From NCBI RefSeq assembly GCF_900129725.1, contig NZ_FQWQ01000001.1, positions 2,852,001 to 2,916,000 on the forward strand: 64,000 nt of DNA, in the 5' to 3' direction. Position numbers and translations under genes: made by a program. Of the stretch, positions 17,855 to 25,952 are shown piece by piece (within the stretch, counting starts at the first letter, position 1; the number at the start of each line of letters is the position of its first letter). This DNA is from Chryseolinea serpens (GTDB lineage Bacteria > Bacteroidota > Bacteroidia > Cytophagales > Cyclobacteriaceae). Under the pieces are notes generated by a model. The model was not told the origin of the DNA. It worked only from the letters and a program-made list of their open reading frames with translations, and made no database searches.

Positions 17855-19117
17855 ATGCTCGACCGCACCCTCGCCCCGCCCTTTAACCGTACTACTGATT
17901 TTGAATTACTGCATCCCGAAAAGGTCACGACCGCCTCGGGCGCCGAGATTTATTTCGTGCTGGGCGGTAGCCAGGACGTTAGCAAGGTTGAGCTCATTTT
18001 TCCGGCAGGCCGCTGGGTGGAGAAAGTCTGGGGTGCTTCTTATTTTTCTTCACAACTCCTGAACAAAGGAACCCAGCACAAAGGCAGCTACGAGATCGCA
18101 CAGCGATTCGATAGCCTGGGTGCCCACCTGGAGGTTCATTCCGCACTGGATTTCGTTTCCGTATCCTTATACTCGCTCAACAAAAATCTGGAAGCCGGAC
18201 TCCGCCTGTTGCTGGAGCTGCTAACAGAATCCATTTTCCCCGAAAAGGAACTGGAACAACTCAAGTCTATTTACCTGCAGAACCTGAAAGTGAATCGCGA
18301 GAAGACCAGCTTCCAGGCTTCGTTGCTGATCCGCAAGAATATTTTTGGAGAAACACACCCCTATGGAAAAGAGCTGGAAGAAGCCGAGGTAAATCCGCTG
18401 CAACAACAACAGGTAGCCGCGCATTTCAACAGCTTTTTCAAAACGTGCACCATCCTGGTTTCCGGAAAAGTGACGGACGCGAACCAGCGGCTCATCACCA
18501 ACGTGTTTGCACCGTTTGCCTTCCACGCATTGCAAAAAAAGGAGTCCACTGTCTTCACGGAGGCGCGGTCCTATCGCCAGGTGGTGGAGAAAGAAGGCAG
18601 TGTGCAGTCCACCATCCGCATGGGCAAGCGCTTCATCGATCGCGCGCATGCCGACTATGTGGACACGGTGTTTCTGAATCACATCCTGGGTGGTTATTTC
18701 GGTTCGCGTCTCATGAAGAACATTCGTGAAGAGAAGGGCCTCTCCTATGGCATCTCATCGAGCCTGCACGCGTTGAAGCACGACAGCTACCTGATGATCG
18801 GCGCGGATGTGAACCGCGAAAACATGACCCTCACGTTCGAGGAGATCGGCAAGGAGTTGAAGCGCCTGCGCACCGAGCCCATCGACGCCGAAGAATTGGA
18901 GACCGCCCGCAATCACTTCACCGGCAGCCTGCAATCGGAGATCACCACTTCCTTTGCACACGCCGATAAGATCAAGACCATCCTGCTCTACAACCTGCCC
19001 GCGGGGCACTATCAAAACATGATCCGCCGCATCGACGCCATCACGGCCGACGACCTGCTGCACACCGCCGCCACCTATTTCAAGGAAGACAGCTTCATTG
19101 AAGTGGCCGTAGGCTAG
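17855..19117 (+). CDS. M16-family peptidase-like protein lacking the zinc motif
   Basis: 420-residue single M16 unit (two related halves). The N-terminal half has the usual framework (LIFPAGRWVEK...LNKGTQHKG...LGAHLEVHS), but the HxxEH zinc site that should precede the KGT segment is SSQLL, so this is a non-catalytic type. The C-terminal half keeps the R/Y element (RLMKNIREEKGLSYGISSS), which in two-subunit M16 enzymes belongs to the substrate-binding partner. No signal peptide is evident. No catalytic HxxEH partner is encoded in the window, so it either pairs with one elsewhere or has another role. It starts 5 bp after porV and is probably in the porUV transcript. Confidence 0.85.
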   Translation: MLDRTLAPPFNRTTDFELLHPEKVTTASGAEIYFVLGGSQDVSKVELIFPAGRWVEKVWGASYFSSQLLNKGTQHKGSYEIAQRFDSLGAHLEVHSALDFVSVSLYSLNKNLEAGLRLLLELLTESIFPEKELEQLKSIYLQNLKVNREKTSFQASLLIRKNIFGETHPYGKELEEAEVNPLQQQQVAAHFNSFFKTCTILVSGKVTDANQRLITNVFAPFAFHALQKKESTVFTEARSYRQVVEKEGSVQSTIRMGKRFIDRAHADYVDTVFLNHILGGYFGSRLMKNIREEKGLSYGISSSLHALKHDSYLMIGADVNRENMTLTFEEIGKELKRLRTEPIDAEELETARNHFTGSLQSEITTSFAHADKIKTILLYNLPAGHYQNMIRRIDAITADDLLHTAATYFKEDSFIEVAVG

Positions 19118-19128
19118 AACACATTTTC

Positions 19129-19160
19129 TTTGGATTGTTTAAGCGGCCGCGCTACCTTGA
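19129..19160 (+). promoter_or_regulatory. Bacteroidota-type promoter for the 19180 lipoprotein gene
   Basis: TTTG at 19129-19132 and TACCTTGA at 19153-19160 with a 20-nt spacer fit the Bacteroidota -33/-7 promoter with one mismatch in the -7 box. Predicted transcription starts ~15 nt before the ATG at 19180, which also argues against the in-frame start at 19135. Confidence 0.5.
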
Positions 19161-19179
19161 AAGAGAATCCAAAAAGGCT

Positions 19180-19605
19180 ATGAAATCCACGCTCGTTCCG
19201 TTTTTATTTTTGATGTGCCTGTTTACCGGCTGCACGGAAGAAGTACCCGACGATGCCTTTGTGGGAACCTGGGAACTCAAAGGCCGCACCAAATTTGAAG
19301 GCATACGGATCAAAATCGAAAAGCACGACGATGCCCTTACGGGAAGAATTGTAAAGCTGAACAACAACAAGCTCGTCAAAATGTTTGCCGACTCCAGTGA
19401 TGTTTGGGTCTCTGGAATTCAGCGCGTTTCCAAGTACGAATTCAAACTCACCGAAAGGAAACTCGCCGCCGATCTTTTCTCCCTCTACGGCCAAACCACC
19501 TCCCAGGATTTTAAAGTCGAATTCATCGACGACAACACCGTCGGGTTGGCCACGGAAGGCGCCGATCCAAAAAACTCGACCGTTCTCTACAAAAGAGTGC
19601 CATGA
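19180..19605 (+). CDS. Small lipoprotein of unknown function
   Basis: 141-residue predicted lipoprotein; lipobox LFTGC near residue 17. The mature part (FVGTWELKGRTKFEGIRIKIEKHDDALTGRIVKLNN...) reads like a small beta-barrel of the lipocalin or DUF2147 type, starting with GTWEL, but I cannot assign a family firmly. ATG at 19180 gives a clean signal peptide. Its stop overlaps the following Crp/Fnr start by 4 bp (ATGA), so the two are translationally coupled. Confidence 0.7.
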   Translation: MKSTLVPFLFLMCLFTGCTEEVPDDAFVGTWELKGRTKFEGIRIKIEKHDDALTGRIVKLNNNKLVKMFADSSDVWVSGIQRVSKYEFKLTERKLAADLFSLYGQTTSQDFKVEFIDDNTVGLATEGADPKNSTVLYKRVP

Positions 19606-20192
19606 ATTTCGATCTGATCATCCAGAACGTTACCCAACACATTCGCCTCGACCGCGAGGAAATTGAACGATTCACCTCCTACCTGGAACCCCGCACCTTC
19701 AAAAAGAAGTCCTTCATCCTCCGTCCCGGCGACACCTGTTTGTTCGAGACCTTCGTCGTGAAAGGTTGTGCGAAGATCTTTTACACCGACGCCGAAGGCG
19801 TGGAGCACATCGTGAAGTTCGCCATCGAAAATTGGTGGACCATGGACCTGGAGAGTTTCGCGCAGCAAAGTCCCGCATTCTACAGCATCCAAGCCTTGGA
19901 AGACACGGAAACGCTCCAACTCAGCAAAGCCAACCACGACGCGCTTTATGATCGCGTTCCACAGTTTGAAAAATTTTCCCGCATCCTGTTCCAGAACGCC
20001 TACATCTTGTTGCAACACCGCCTCACGCAAAATCTTTTTGTCGGCGCCGAAGAAAAGTACAACCAGTTTACAAAAAAATATCCCGGCCTGGAATTGCGCA
20101 TTCCCCAAAAAGAGATCGCCTCCTACCTGGGCATCACGCCGGAATTTCTCAGCATGCTGCGAAACCGCAGAATGAAATCCCTGATTTCTTAA
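19602..20192 (+). CDS. Crp/Fnr-family transcriptional regulator
   Basis: 196-residue cytosolic regulator. Residues ~20-120 form a cyclic-nucleotide-binding-type beta-roll (KKKSFILRPGDTCLFETFVVKG), and a short C-terminal helix-turn-helix is visible in IPQKEIASYLGITPEFLSMLRN (~165-187). No cysteine cluster for an Fnr-type iron-sulfur site is visible at the N terminus. It overlaps the upstream lipoprotein gene by 4 bp and is followed 61 bp later by a doxX gene, an arrangement common in Bacteroidota where such regulators sit beside one small membrane protein. The ligand is unknown. Confidence 0.9.
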   Translation: MNFDLIIQNVTQHIRLDREEIERFTSYLEPRTFKKKSFILRPGDTCLFETFVVKGCAKIFYTDAEGVEHIVKFAIENWWTMDLESFAQQSPAFYSIQALEDTETLQLSKANHDALYDRVPQFEKFSRILFQNAYILLQHRLTQNLFVGAEEKYNQFTKKYPGLELRIPQKEIASYLGITPEFLSMLRNRRMKSLIS

Positions 20193-20221
20193 ACTAGTTT
20201 ATTCCGTTCCGGGGCAGGCGC

Positions 20222-20251
20222 CTGTTGTTTTGTCATCAAAAAAAACAACAG
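20222..20251 (+). promoter_or_regulatory. Hairpin just upstream of the doxX start codon
   Basis: CTGTTGTTTT (20222-20231) is perfectly complementary to AAAACAACAG (20242-20251), with a 10-nt loop, ending 2 nt before the ATG at 20254. Folding would occlude the ribosome-binding region; a terminator for the regulator gene is the alternative, but no T-run follows. Confidence 0.4.
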
Positions 20252-20253
20252 TT

Positions 20254-20700
20254 ATGAAAGAATTACTTTTTAACACGCAAAACGACTGGACCGGGTTTAT
20301 CCTTCGCATCACGGTTGGCGCCATTATGTTTCCCCACGGCGCACAAAAACTTTTGGGGCTTTTTGGTGGCTATGGCTACAACGCCACCATGAATTTCTTT
20401 GCGGAGACCTTGAAACTTCCCGCACTTATTTCATTCCTGGTGATCGTGATCGAATTCTTTGGCGCGGTCGGGCTCATTGCCGGCTTTGCCAGCAAGCTTT
20501 GGGCCCTGCTGCTGATCTGTATCATGACGGGCGCCATTGTCACCACAAATTACAAAAATGGATTCTTCATGAACTGGTTTCAAAACCAGGCCGGTGAGGG
20601 ATATGAATACCATTTGTTGGTGATTGGCATGTGCCTCGCCTTGCTGCTGACCGGGAGTGGCGCATTTTCCTTAGATGGACTGATTAAAACCCCTCGTTAA
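20254..20700 (+). CDS. DoxX family membrane protein
   Basis: 148-residue inner-membrane protein with four hydrophobic segments. The N-terminal FILRITVGAIMFPHGAQKLLGLFGGYG and the following LPALISFLVIVIEFFGAVGLIAGF are typical of DoxX/DoxD-like proteins. Members are linked to quinone-associated redox processes or stress responses, but the function of this one is not known. The ATG at 20254 is preferred to a TTG at 20230. It follows a Crp/Fnr regulator and may be its target. Confidence 0.87.
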   Translation: MKELLFNTQNDWTGFILRITVGAIMFPHGAQKLLGLFGGYGYNATMNFFAETLKLPALISFLVIVIEFFGAVGLIAGFASKLWALLLICIMTGAIVTTNYKNGFFMNWFQNQAGEGYEYHLLVIGMCLALLLTGSGAFSLDGLIKTPR

Positions 20701-20728
20701 GGAATAATGTTGGACGCAACGCGACAAC

Positions 20729-21952
20729 TTACAGCGTGGGGTTAAAATTATACACCTCCGAATTTACTGGCGTTTGAATCGTCTTCAGTGGCACGGCGTC
20801 GCGGTACTTTCTTCCGTCCAGGAATTTGGTGAACGTGCAGCCGAAATATTCCAGCTTGCTAAAATCCAGCTGCGGGTAGAGCGACCGTATTTCCGTGGGG
20901 ATGGAAGTGACGCCCGAGATTTGGCCTGGTTCCGATTCGATATTCCAGTGTACCCAGTTCGTGCCCTCCTGATATTGCCACTGTGCGTCATAGTAGGTGT
21001 ATTCTTCTGAAAAATTGAACGAGAAGGTTTTGATCTCCGGGCTCGTCAGGGAGAATGTGAAGGCGGGGATGGCGATCGATGTGTTCACACTTCCGGTCTT
21101 GTAATAGCTGACCGAGCCGTTATCGTTTTGATTGAACACATAGGTTTGGTAGTGATCGAATCCATCCAGATATCCCAGGGTTGGCGTGTTGGATTTGAAG
21201 GTGGTTTGATCCAATTGGGTACTGTTGCTAAAGTAATAAGGCGTCGTATTGCCGGCGTAGTAGCCGACGATGTAGCCGCTGGTGACACCGGGATAATCCA
21301 ATTTTAATTGTTTAGGGAAGGTACTGAATGTCGAATAGTCCTCTTCAGCAATGTCATCTGTCGCCAGGGCGTTCACCCAACCGTACACCGGCCCTCCGGA
21401 GCGATAACCGGACACCAGTACATCGGCCGGGCTTTGTGGAAGGGTCACTACCACATCCGCCACTCCGCCGGTGGCGGAACTGCTCCATCCGTAAGTGTTG
21501 GAGAATAACAAAGAAGCCGGGATGTTGTCGGCGTCGAAATAATTCGATAGCTCGATGGTGGCCTCACCGGCTGAAGAGGTGGGTGGAGTTGTTACCGTCA
21601 GGCTCAACTTCAGACTGTCGCCCCGGTCGAGGTTTGTGTAGGTATGAAACGAAAGCTCTTTCAGATTCCCGGAGTCATGCCCTTGAAAGATCGTGACATT
21701 GATCTTGTCGGCTTCGTTTGTCGAGCTGAAGGAAACGGTCTGGCCGGTGGCATACGACTTCGTGTCCAACACGTCGCCCGTCAGGTCGGTCACGAATATC
21801 CAATTATCACCATCAACGGTATAGGATTCATCCACGATCACGGTGAGCAGGGGTAGGGCGGTTTTCTTTTCTTCGTCGCCTTTGCAGGCAAACAGGAAAA
21901 CACTCGTCACAAAAAATAGAAGAACGGCGCGCCATCCACGAATGCTGTTCAT
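20729..21952 (-). CDS. Hypothetical lipoprotein
   Basis: 407-residue protein starting MNSIRGWRAVLLFFVTSVFLFACKGDEE, a clear lipoprotein signal with the cysteine near residue 23 followed by acidic residues. The mature sequence is rich in Ser, Thr, Asn, Tyr and Asp and looks all-beta and exported; I recognise no domain. It is convergent with doxX (28 bp apart) and divergent from the GlxA gene across a 421-bp gap. ATG at 21952 was chosen because it begins the signal peptide; an ATG 45 bp upstream adds only a non-signal extension. Confidence 0.7.
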   Translation of the reverse strand: MNSIRGWRAVLLFFVTSVFLFACKGDEEKKTALPLLTVIVDESYTVDGDNWIFVTDLTGDVLDTKSYATGQTVSFSSTNEADKINVTIFQGHDSGNLKELSFHTYTNLDRGDSLKLSLTVTTPPTSSAGEATIELSNYFDADNIPASLLFSNTYGWSSSATGGVADVVVTLPQSPADVLVSGYRSGGPVYGWVNALATDDIAEEDYSTFSTFPKQLKLDYPGVTSGYIVGYYAGNTTPYYFSNSTQLDQTTFKSNTPTLGYLDGFDHYQTYVFNQNDNGSVSYYKTGSVNTSIAIPAFTFSLTSPEIKTFSFNFSEEYTYYDAQWQYQEGTNWVHWNIESEPGQISGVTSIPTEIRSLYPQLDFSKLEYFGCTFTKFLDGRKYRDAVPLKTIQTPVNSEVYNFNPTL

Positions 21953-22373
21953 GCGTAAAAAGACCTGCGTGCAAATGGGTGTATACATGAATTTCATTTC
22001 CTGTTTTTTGGTGATCGCTCCTCGTCCTGTCTGACTACAACCTGCAAGGTATCCGCTTCCGGTTTAAAAGTCCAGATCGACAGTCTATTGCCGTCAAATA
22101 TTTTAGTGCACGTCGCGGCGGCCCTTCTTTCGTGGAATACGCATGATCGCCTCATCCCAGCCCATGGCCGTCCAACCTAATCCTACCATTTTCGAAGGCC
22201 GTCAGGCGACAGAAGGCCACGGATCACTTTTAAAGGTAAAATATGCATTTCCAGTCGATCGCCGGGCTTGGTCGAAGCACGCCAAATATTTCAGGCCCTC
22301 GCCGGTCACCCGTCGGAATGCCCTATATTGGTCCAGCCAAATCCAACAGCTTGGTTTTACGTTTAAGAATTCC
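21953..22373. other. 421-bp divergent intergenic region
   Basis: Gap between the starts of the hypothetical lipoprotein (minus) and the GlxA-type regulator (plus). An open frame runs through its right part into the regulator but lacks homology-like sequence and is probably untranslated. A TACCTTGC element on the minus strand at 22044-22051 could be the -7 box for the lipoprotein gene. No other structure is evident. Confidence 0.4.
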
Positions 22374-23369
22374 ATGCGCACCCCGGTGAAATTCGACTTT
22401 TCACAAACACCTCCTGTCACGGCGGTTTTTGTTATCCCGCCGCGTGTTCATTTGCTGGACATGAGCGGGCCCGCCCACATTTTTTATGAGGCGTCGGATT
22501 TTGGCGTGCCGATACGGCTGGCTTTCACCTCCACCTATGCCCGTGTGTCTGAAGAAACGAGTTCCAGCGGTCTGGCCTTTGCCCACCTGGAGAGTTTTGA
22601 AGGGCTGGAACTCCAGGAAGGTGATCTCATCTTCGTTCCGGGGTTGGAATCGCATTACCTCACCGACACGGCCTTCTACGATTCGATCCAGCCGTTCCTG
22701 GCCTGGCTGGTGCATCAGCATGCCAAAGGCGTGAAGGTCTGCTCCGTGTGCACCGGCGCGTTCCTGGTGGCCGAGGCGGGGTTGCTGGACCACCGGCAAA
22801 CCACCACACACTGGAAGTTTCAACAACTGCTCAAAGACCGCTACGCCAACGCCGAAGTACTCACTAACCGCCTGTTTGTTTTCCAGGAGGGTATTTACTC
22901 CAGCGCGGGCGTTACCTCCGGCATCGACATGGCGCTTTTTATGTTGGAGGAGTTATACGGCTCGAATTTCGCCGCACGGGTGGCGCGAGAAGTGGTGATC
23001 TATATGCGCCGGGGCGTGGAGGATCCGCAGCTCAGCATCTTCTTGCAATACCGGAACCACCTGGAGGATCGCGTGCATAAAATACAGGAATGGCTTTCGC
23101 ATAACCTCGATAAAAAACACACGGCCGACCAACTGGCCGAGCGCATCCATACGAGTGGCCGCAACCTCACACGCCTGTTCAAGGACACGACGGGCATCAC
23201 CATCGGGCAATACGTTGAAAAGCTGCGGGTGGAGCATGCCCTTCACCTGCTCCGCGAAAACGAGAAGGTGGAAACCGTTGCTCGTTCGTGTGGCCTTCAG
23301 AGCACAAACCAATTGCGTTCGCTTTTAAGAAAGCACGCCGGGCTGCTGCCTTCCGATGTGATGTCCTGA
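22374..23369 (+). CDS. GlxA-family AraC-type transcriptional regulator
   Basis: 331-residue regulator. Residues ~15-190 are a DJ-1/PfpI (class I amidotransferase-like) domain with the nucleophile-elbow motif SVCTGAFLVAEAGLLD (Cys126) and TTTHW; residues ~225-325 are an AraC-type double helix-turn-helix (TADQLAERIHTSGRNLTRLFKDTTGI, VETVARSCGLQSTNQLRSLLRKH). The ATG at 22374 gives the normal family length; an ATG at 22143 would add 77 residues without similarity. Ligands of GlxA-type regulators are mostly unknown. The next gene encodes an exported DJ-1 protein with a closely similar elbow, so the two may be functionally linked. Confidence 0.9.
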   Translation: MRTPVKFDFSQTPPVTAVFVIPPRVHLLDMSGPAHIFYEASDFGVPIRLAFTSTYARVSEETSSSGLAFAHLESFEGLELQEGDLIFVPGLESHYLTDTAFYDSIQPFLAWLVHQHAKGVKVCSVCTGAFLVAEAGLLDHRQTTTHWKFQQLLKDRYANAEVLTNRLFVFQEGIYSSAGVTSGIDMALFMLEELYGSNFAARVAREVVIYMRRGVEDPQLSIFLQYRNHLEDRVHKIQEWLSHNLDKKHTADQLAERIHTSGRNLTRLFKDTTGITIGQYVEKLRVEHALHLLRENEKVETVARSCGLQSTNQLRSLLRKHAGLLPSDVMS

Positions 23370-23437
23370 TCCTGCGCCGGGTTGTCCTTTTTCTGGGCAG
23401 GTGTCCTGACTATTTTTGATACATTCAAATGACCGCT

Positions 23438-24241
23438 ATGAAAACACTCCTCTTGTTCCTTTTTGCTTGCCTTGCGCTTAGCGCCGGTGCCCAAACCAAA
23501 ACCAACCCCAAAGACATGGCCTATTTCTGCCCGCTTTGCAACAGCGACTGCGACAAGCTCGTGTTTGACAAACCCGGCACTTGCTCGCACTGTGGCATGG
23601 CCCTGGTTCAGCAAACCTTTGCCGACCGCAAGGCAGAGGTGTCTCAAAAGCCGATGACGGTTTGTTTCTATTTGCAAGATGGCGTGGAGGTGCTCGACTT
23701 TGCCGGACCCATGGAAGTGTTTTCCTATGCAGGCTTTCATGTGTTCACTGTTTCGAAAACAAAAGACCCCATCGTTTCACAAGGCATCTTAAAGATCATC
23801 CCCGACTACAGCATACAGGATGCGCCGCCTGCTGATATACTGGCAACGTTTGGTGGCAATGCATCACAAGGATTTGATGAGCCGGTGGTTGCCTGGATCA
23901 AGTCGCGCGAGAAAGCGACCTCTTATTTCTTCTCTGTATGCACGGGTGCATTTGCCTTTGGCAAGGCCGGGCTTTTGGATAATAAAACGGCCACCACGTT
24001 CCATCTCAGCATTGAAGGACTCCAGAAGTCTTTTCCAAAGGCGAAAGTGTTGTCGGATGTTCGTTTTGTTGACAACGGCAATTTGATCACAACGGCAGGC
24101 ATATCCGCCGGCATTGATGGCGCCCTTCATTTGGTCGCCAAACTGAAAGGTGAGGCGGCGGCGAAAGCGGCGGCGCAGTACATGGAGTACGACAAATGGA
24201 TACCGAAAGAAGGGTTGGTGCTTTCCGACGCGAAAAAATAA
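23438..24241 (+). CDS. Exported DJ-1/PfpI protein with N-terminal metal-binding module
   Basis: 267 residues. A signal peptide (MKTLLLFLFACLALSAGAQ) is followed by a heavy-metal-binding-domain-like zinc ribbon at ~26-58 (YFCPLCNSDCDKL...CSHCGMALV, six cysteines), then a DJ-1/PfpI domain with SVCTGAFAFGKAGLLD (Cys168) and TTFH. The order signal peptide, metal ribbon, DJ-1 is unusual. The DJ-1 part resembles the sensor domain of the adjacent GlxA regulator 68 bp upstream. It is probably periplasmic; chaperone, glyoxalase-like or small-molecule-binding roles are all possible. A perfect palindrome (24258-24283) follows the stop. Confidence 0.82.
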   Translation: MKTLLLFLFACLALSAGAQTKTNPKDMAYFCPLCNSDCDKLVFDKPGTCSHCGMALVQQTFADRKAEVSQKPMTVCFYLQDGVEVLDFAGPMEVFSYAGFHVFTVSKTKDPIVSQGILKIIPDYSIQDAPPADILATFGGNASQGFDEPVVAWIKSREKATSYFFSVCTGAFAFGKAGLLDNKTATTFHLSIEGLQKSFPKAKVLSDVRFVDNGNLITTAGISAGIDGALHLVAKLKGEAAAKAAAQYMEYDKWIPKEGLVLSDAKK

Positions 24242-24257
24242 CAATCCACTTCAGCAA

Positions 24258-24283
24258 AGTTCACGCAAGGCCTTGCGTGAACT
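24258..24283. terminator. Perfect 26-bp palindrome between convergent genes
   Basis: AGTTCACGCAAGG is followed directly by its exact reverse complement. It lies in the 53-bp gap between the convergent DJ-1 and Crp/Fnr genes, the expected place for a bidirectional terminator; no T-run is present. Confidence 0.6.
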
Positions 24284-24294
24284 ATTGCTATCGC

Positions 24295-24972
24295 TTATTT
24301 CAAACTTTCCAGATCGCGGATTAAAATCCGTTTTCTATCAAAGTTGATCAGGTTGCTTTCCTTGAGATCATTCAAGATCGTCGTCACCGTTTGGCGCGAC
24401 GTGCCCGTTAAGCAGGCAATATCCTTGTGGGTCAGTTGGGTTGGGATGAGCGTTTCGTACCCGACTTTTTTGCCCTTCCAGGCGGCGGTATCTTTCAGAA
24501 ATTCCACGATGCGCGTGCGGGCATCTTTGAAGACCAGCAGTTCGAGTTTGCGCTCTAATTTCATGATGCGGAGGCCGATGAGCTTCAGGATCTTAAAGCT
24601 GAGTTCGCGATTCTCGTACATGAGCGCCTGAAGGTCGTTGATAGTGAGGGGGCAGATCACCGTCTCGTCCGACGCCTGCGCAAAGTCCTTGCGTTTGTCC
24701 TCTCCGGCCAGGGCCAGCTCGCCAAAGATCTCGCCGTTGGTCAGGATGGCGCTGATCACCTCTTCTCCCGAGTCCAGGTAGTGGCCGATCTTTACGCGAC
24801 CCTTTACGATCATGTAGATGTGCGTGGCCGAATCGTCGGGCATGTAAATGAATTGCGAGCGCTTATAGGTGACGAATTCATGGTTGTCGGCCATCCGCTT
24901 CACCTTATGGGGGCATAGAATGTTGTATAGATTGGTGCTTTCAAAATACCAAAGCGCGGACGAGTTTGTCAT
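24295..24972 (-). CDS. Crp/Fnr-family transcriptional regulator
   Basis: 225-residue regulator. The cyclic-nucleotide-binding-type domain (~30-140) includes MIVKGRVKIGHYLDSGEEVISAILTNGEIFGELALAG, close to the classic CRP phosphate-binding cassette. The C-terminal winged helix contains LTHKDIACLTGTSRQTVTTILNDL. No N-terminal Fe-S cysteine cluster is obvious. ATG at 24972 is preferred; an in-frame start 60 bp upstream would overlap the intergenic control region. It is divergent from the MOSC gene, and a 33-bp inverted repeat in between may be its operator. Confidence 0.92.
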   Translation of the reverse strand: MTNSSALWYFESTNLYNILCPHKVKRMADNHEFVTYKRSQFIYMPDDSATHIYMIVKGRVKIGHYLDSGEEVISAILTNGEIFGELALAGEDKRKDFAQASDETVICPLTINDLQALMYENRELSFKILKLIGLRIMKLERKLELLVFKDARTRIVEFLKDTAAWKGKKVGYETLIPTQLTHKDIACLTGTSRQTVTTILNDLKESNLINFDRKRILIRDLESLK

Positions 24973-25032
24973 GGGGACGTCTTCTGTTGTGTTGAGATCA
25001 ACCTTTCTGCAGCATTCACGTAAATAGCTCAA

Positions 25033-25065
25033 TTATCGGTGTGCTAGGCAATAATTCACCGATAA
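25033..25065. promoter_or_regulatory. Inverted repeat in the Crp/Fnr - MOSC divergent region
   Basis: TTATCGGTG (25033-25041) and its perfect complement CACCGATAA (25057-25065) are separated by 15 nt, between the divergent Crp/Fnr and MOSC genes. The arms are longer and the spacer wider than a classic CRP/FNR site. It may be an operator for autoregulation or for another dimeric regulator. Confidence 0.5.
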
Positions 25066-25102
25066 GTTATTTAAGTTAGCACAAAAATAAACGGAAAAGT
25101 TC

Positions 25103-25900
25103 ATGAGCCGTCTGACGCTGAGCGAAATCTGGATCTACCCCATCAAATCGTTAGGGGGTATCTCACTGACACAGGCACGCGTTATGAAAAAGGGTCTGCA
25201 ATACGACCGTCGCTGGATGCTCGTAGACGAGGCGGGGGTATTTCTCACGCAACGCGTACACCCGATCATGGCCCTCTTCAAGACGTCGATCGACGACACG
25301 CACCTCACGGTTCGGTTCAAGGAACACACGTTACCGTTGCGCCTGGTCCCCACCTTCGATCCCCATCCGCTTACCGTGACGATTTGGGATGACACGGTGA
25401 CGGCCTTTGAAGTGAACACAGAAGCCAGTGCCTGGTTTTCTCAGCACATGGGCATGCCGTGCCGGCTGGTATATTTCCCGGAAGAGAATCCCCGGCAGGT
25501 AGACCCCAAGTATAGCCCGGAGGGCAACCACGTAAGCCTGGCCGATGCCTATCCCCTGCTCATCATCGGGCAGCGCTCACTGGACGACCTAAACCAGCGA
25601 ATGCAGGTGCCCCTGCCCATGAACCGGTTCCGCCCCAACCTTGTTTTTACGGGCGGCGAACCCTATGAAGAGGACACCTGGCGCGACTTTACCGTGGGCA
25701 CCACCCGCTTTATCGGAGCGAAGCCCTGTGCCCGTTGCGCGCTGCCGACCATCGACCAGGACACCGCCGAAAAAGGTCAGGAGCCCACACGCACGCTGGC
25801 CACCTACCGCCGCAGTGAGAACAAGATCCTGTTTGGCCAAAACGTGCTTACCGTAGACCCTGCCATCGTTACCGTTGGTGAGGCCATTACCCTCCAATAA
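25103..25900 (+). CDS. MOSC domain-containing molybdenum-cofactor protein (mARC/YcbX-like)
   Basis: 265 residues: MOSC N-terminal beta-barrel (~3-115, including SEIWIYPIKSLGGI) and MOSC domain (~125-260). The conserved segment KPCARCALPTIDQDT contains Cys209 and Cys212; Cys212 aligns with the Mo-coordinating cysteine of mARC/YcbX proteins, which reduce N-hydroxylated compounds. There is no fused ferredoxin domain, so a separate electron donor is required. Start ATG at 25103 with an A-rich leader. It is divergent from a Crp/Fnr gene. It may share the Mo-cofactor supply used by the molybdenum hydroxylase further downstream. Confidence 0.9.
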   Translation: MSRLTLSEIWIYPIKSLGGISLTQARVMKKGLQYDRRWMLVDEAGVFLTQRVHPIMALFKTSIDDTHLTVRFKEHTLPLRLVPTFDPHPLTVTIWDDTVTAFEVNTEASAWFSQHMGMPCRLVYFPEENPRQVDPKYSPEGNHVSLADAYPLLIIGQRSLDDLNQRMQVPLPMNRFRPNLVFTGGEPYEEDTWRDFTVGTTRFIGAKPCARCALPTIDQDTAEKGQEPTRTLATYRRSENKILFGQNVLTVDPAIVTVGEAITLQ

Positions 25901-25952
25901 AAAAAACCAACAAACTATTGATCGCCGTGCGCCTACTGGTGACTTTTGCCCA

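Noticed and set aside
22143-22373. 77-residue extension of the GlxA-type regulator
   Set aside because: No similarity to the family and would give an abnormal length; the ATG at 22374 fits.
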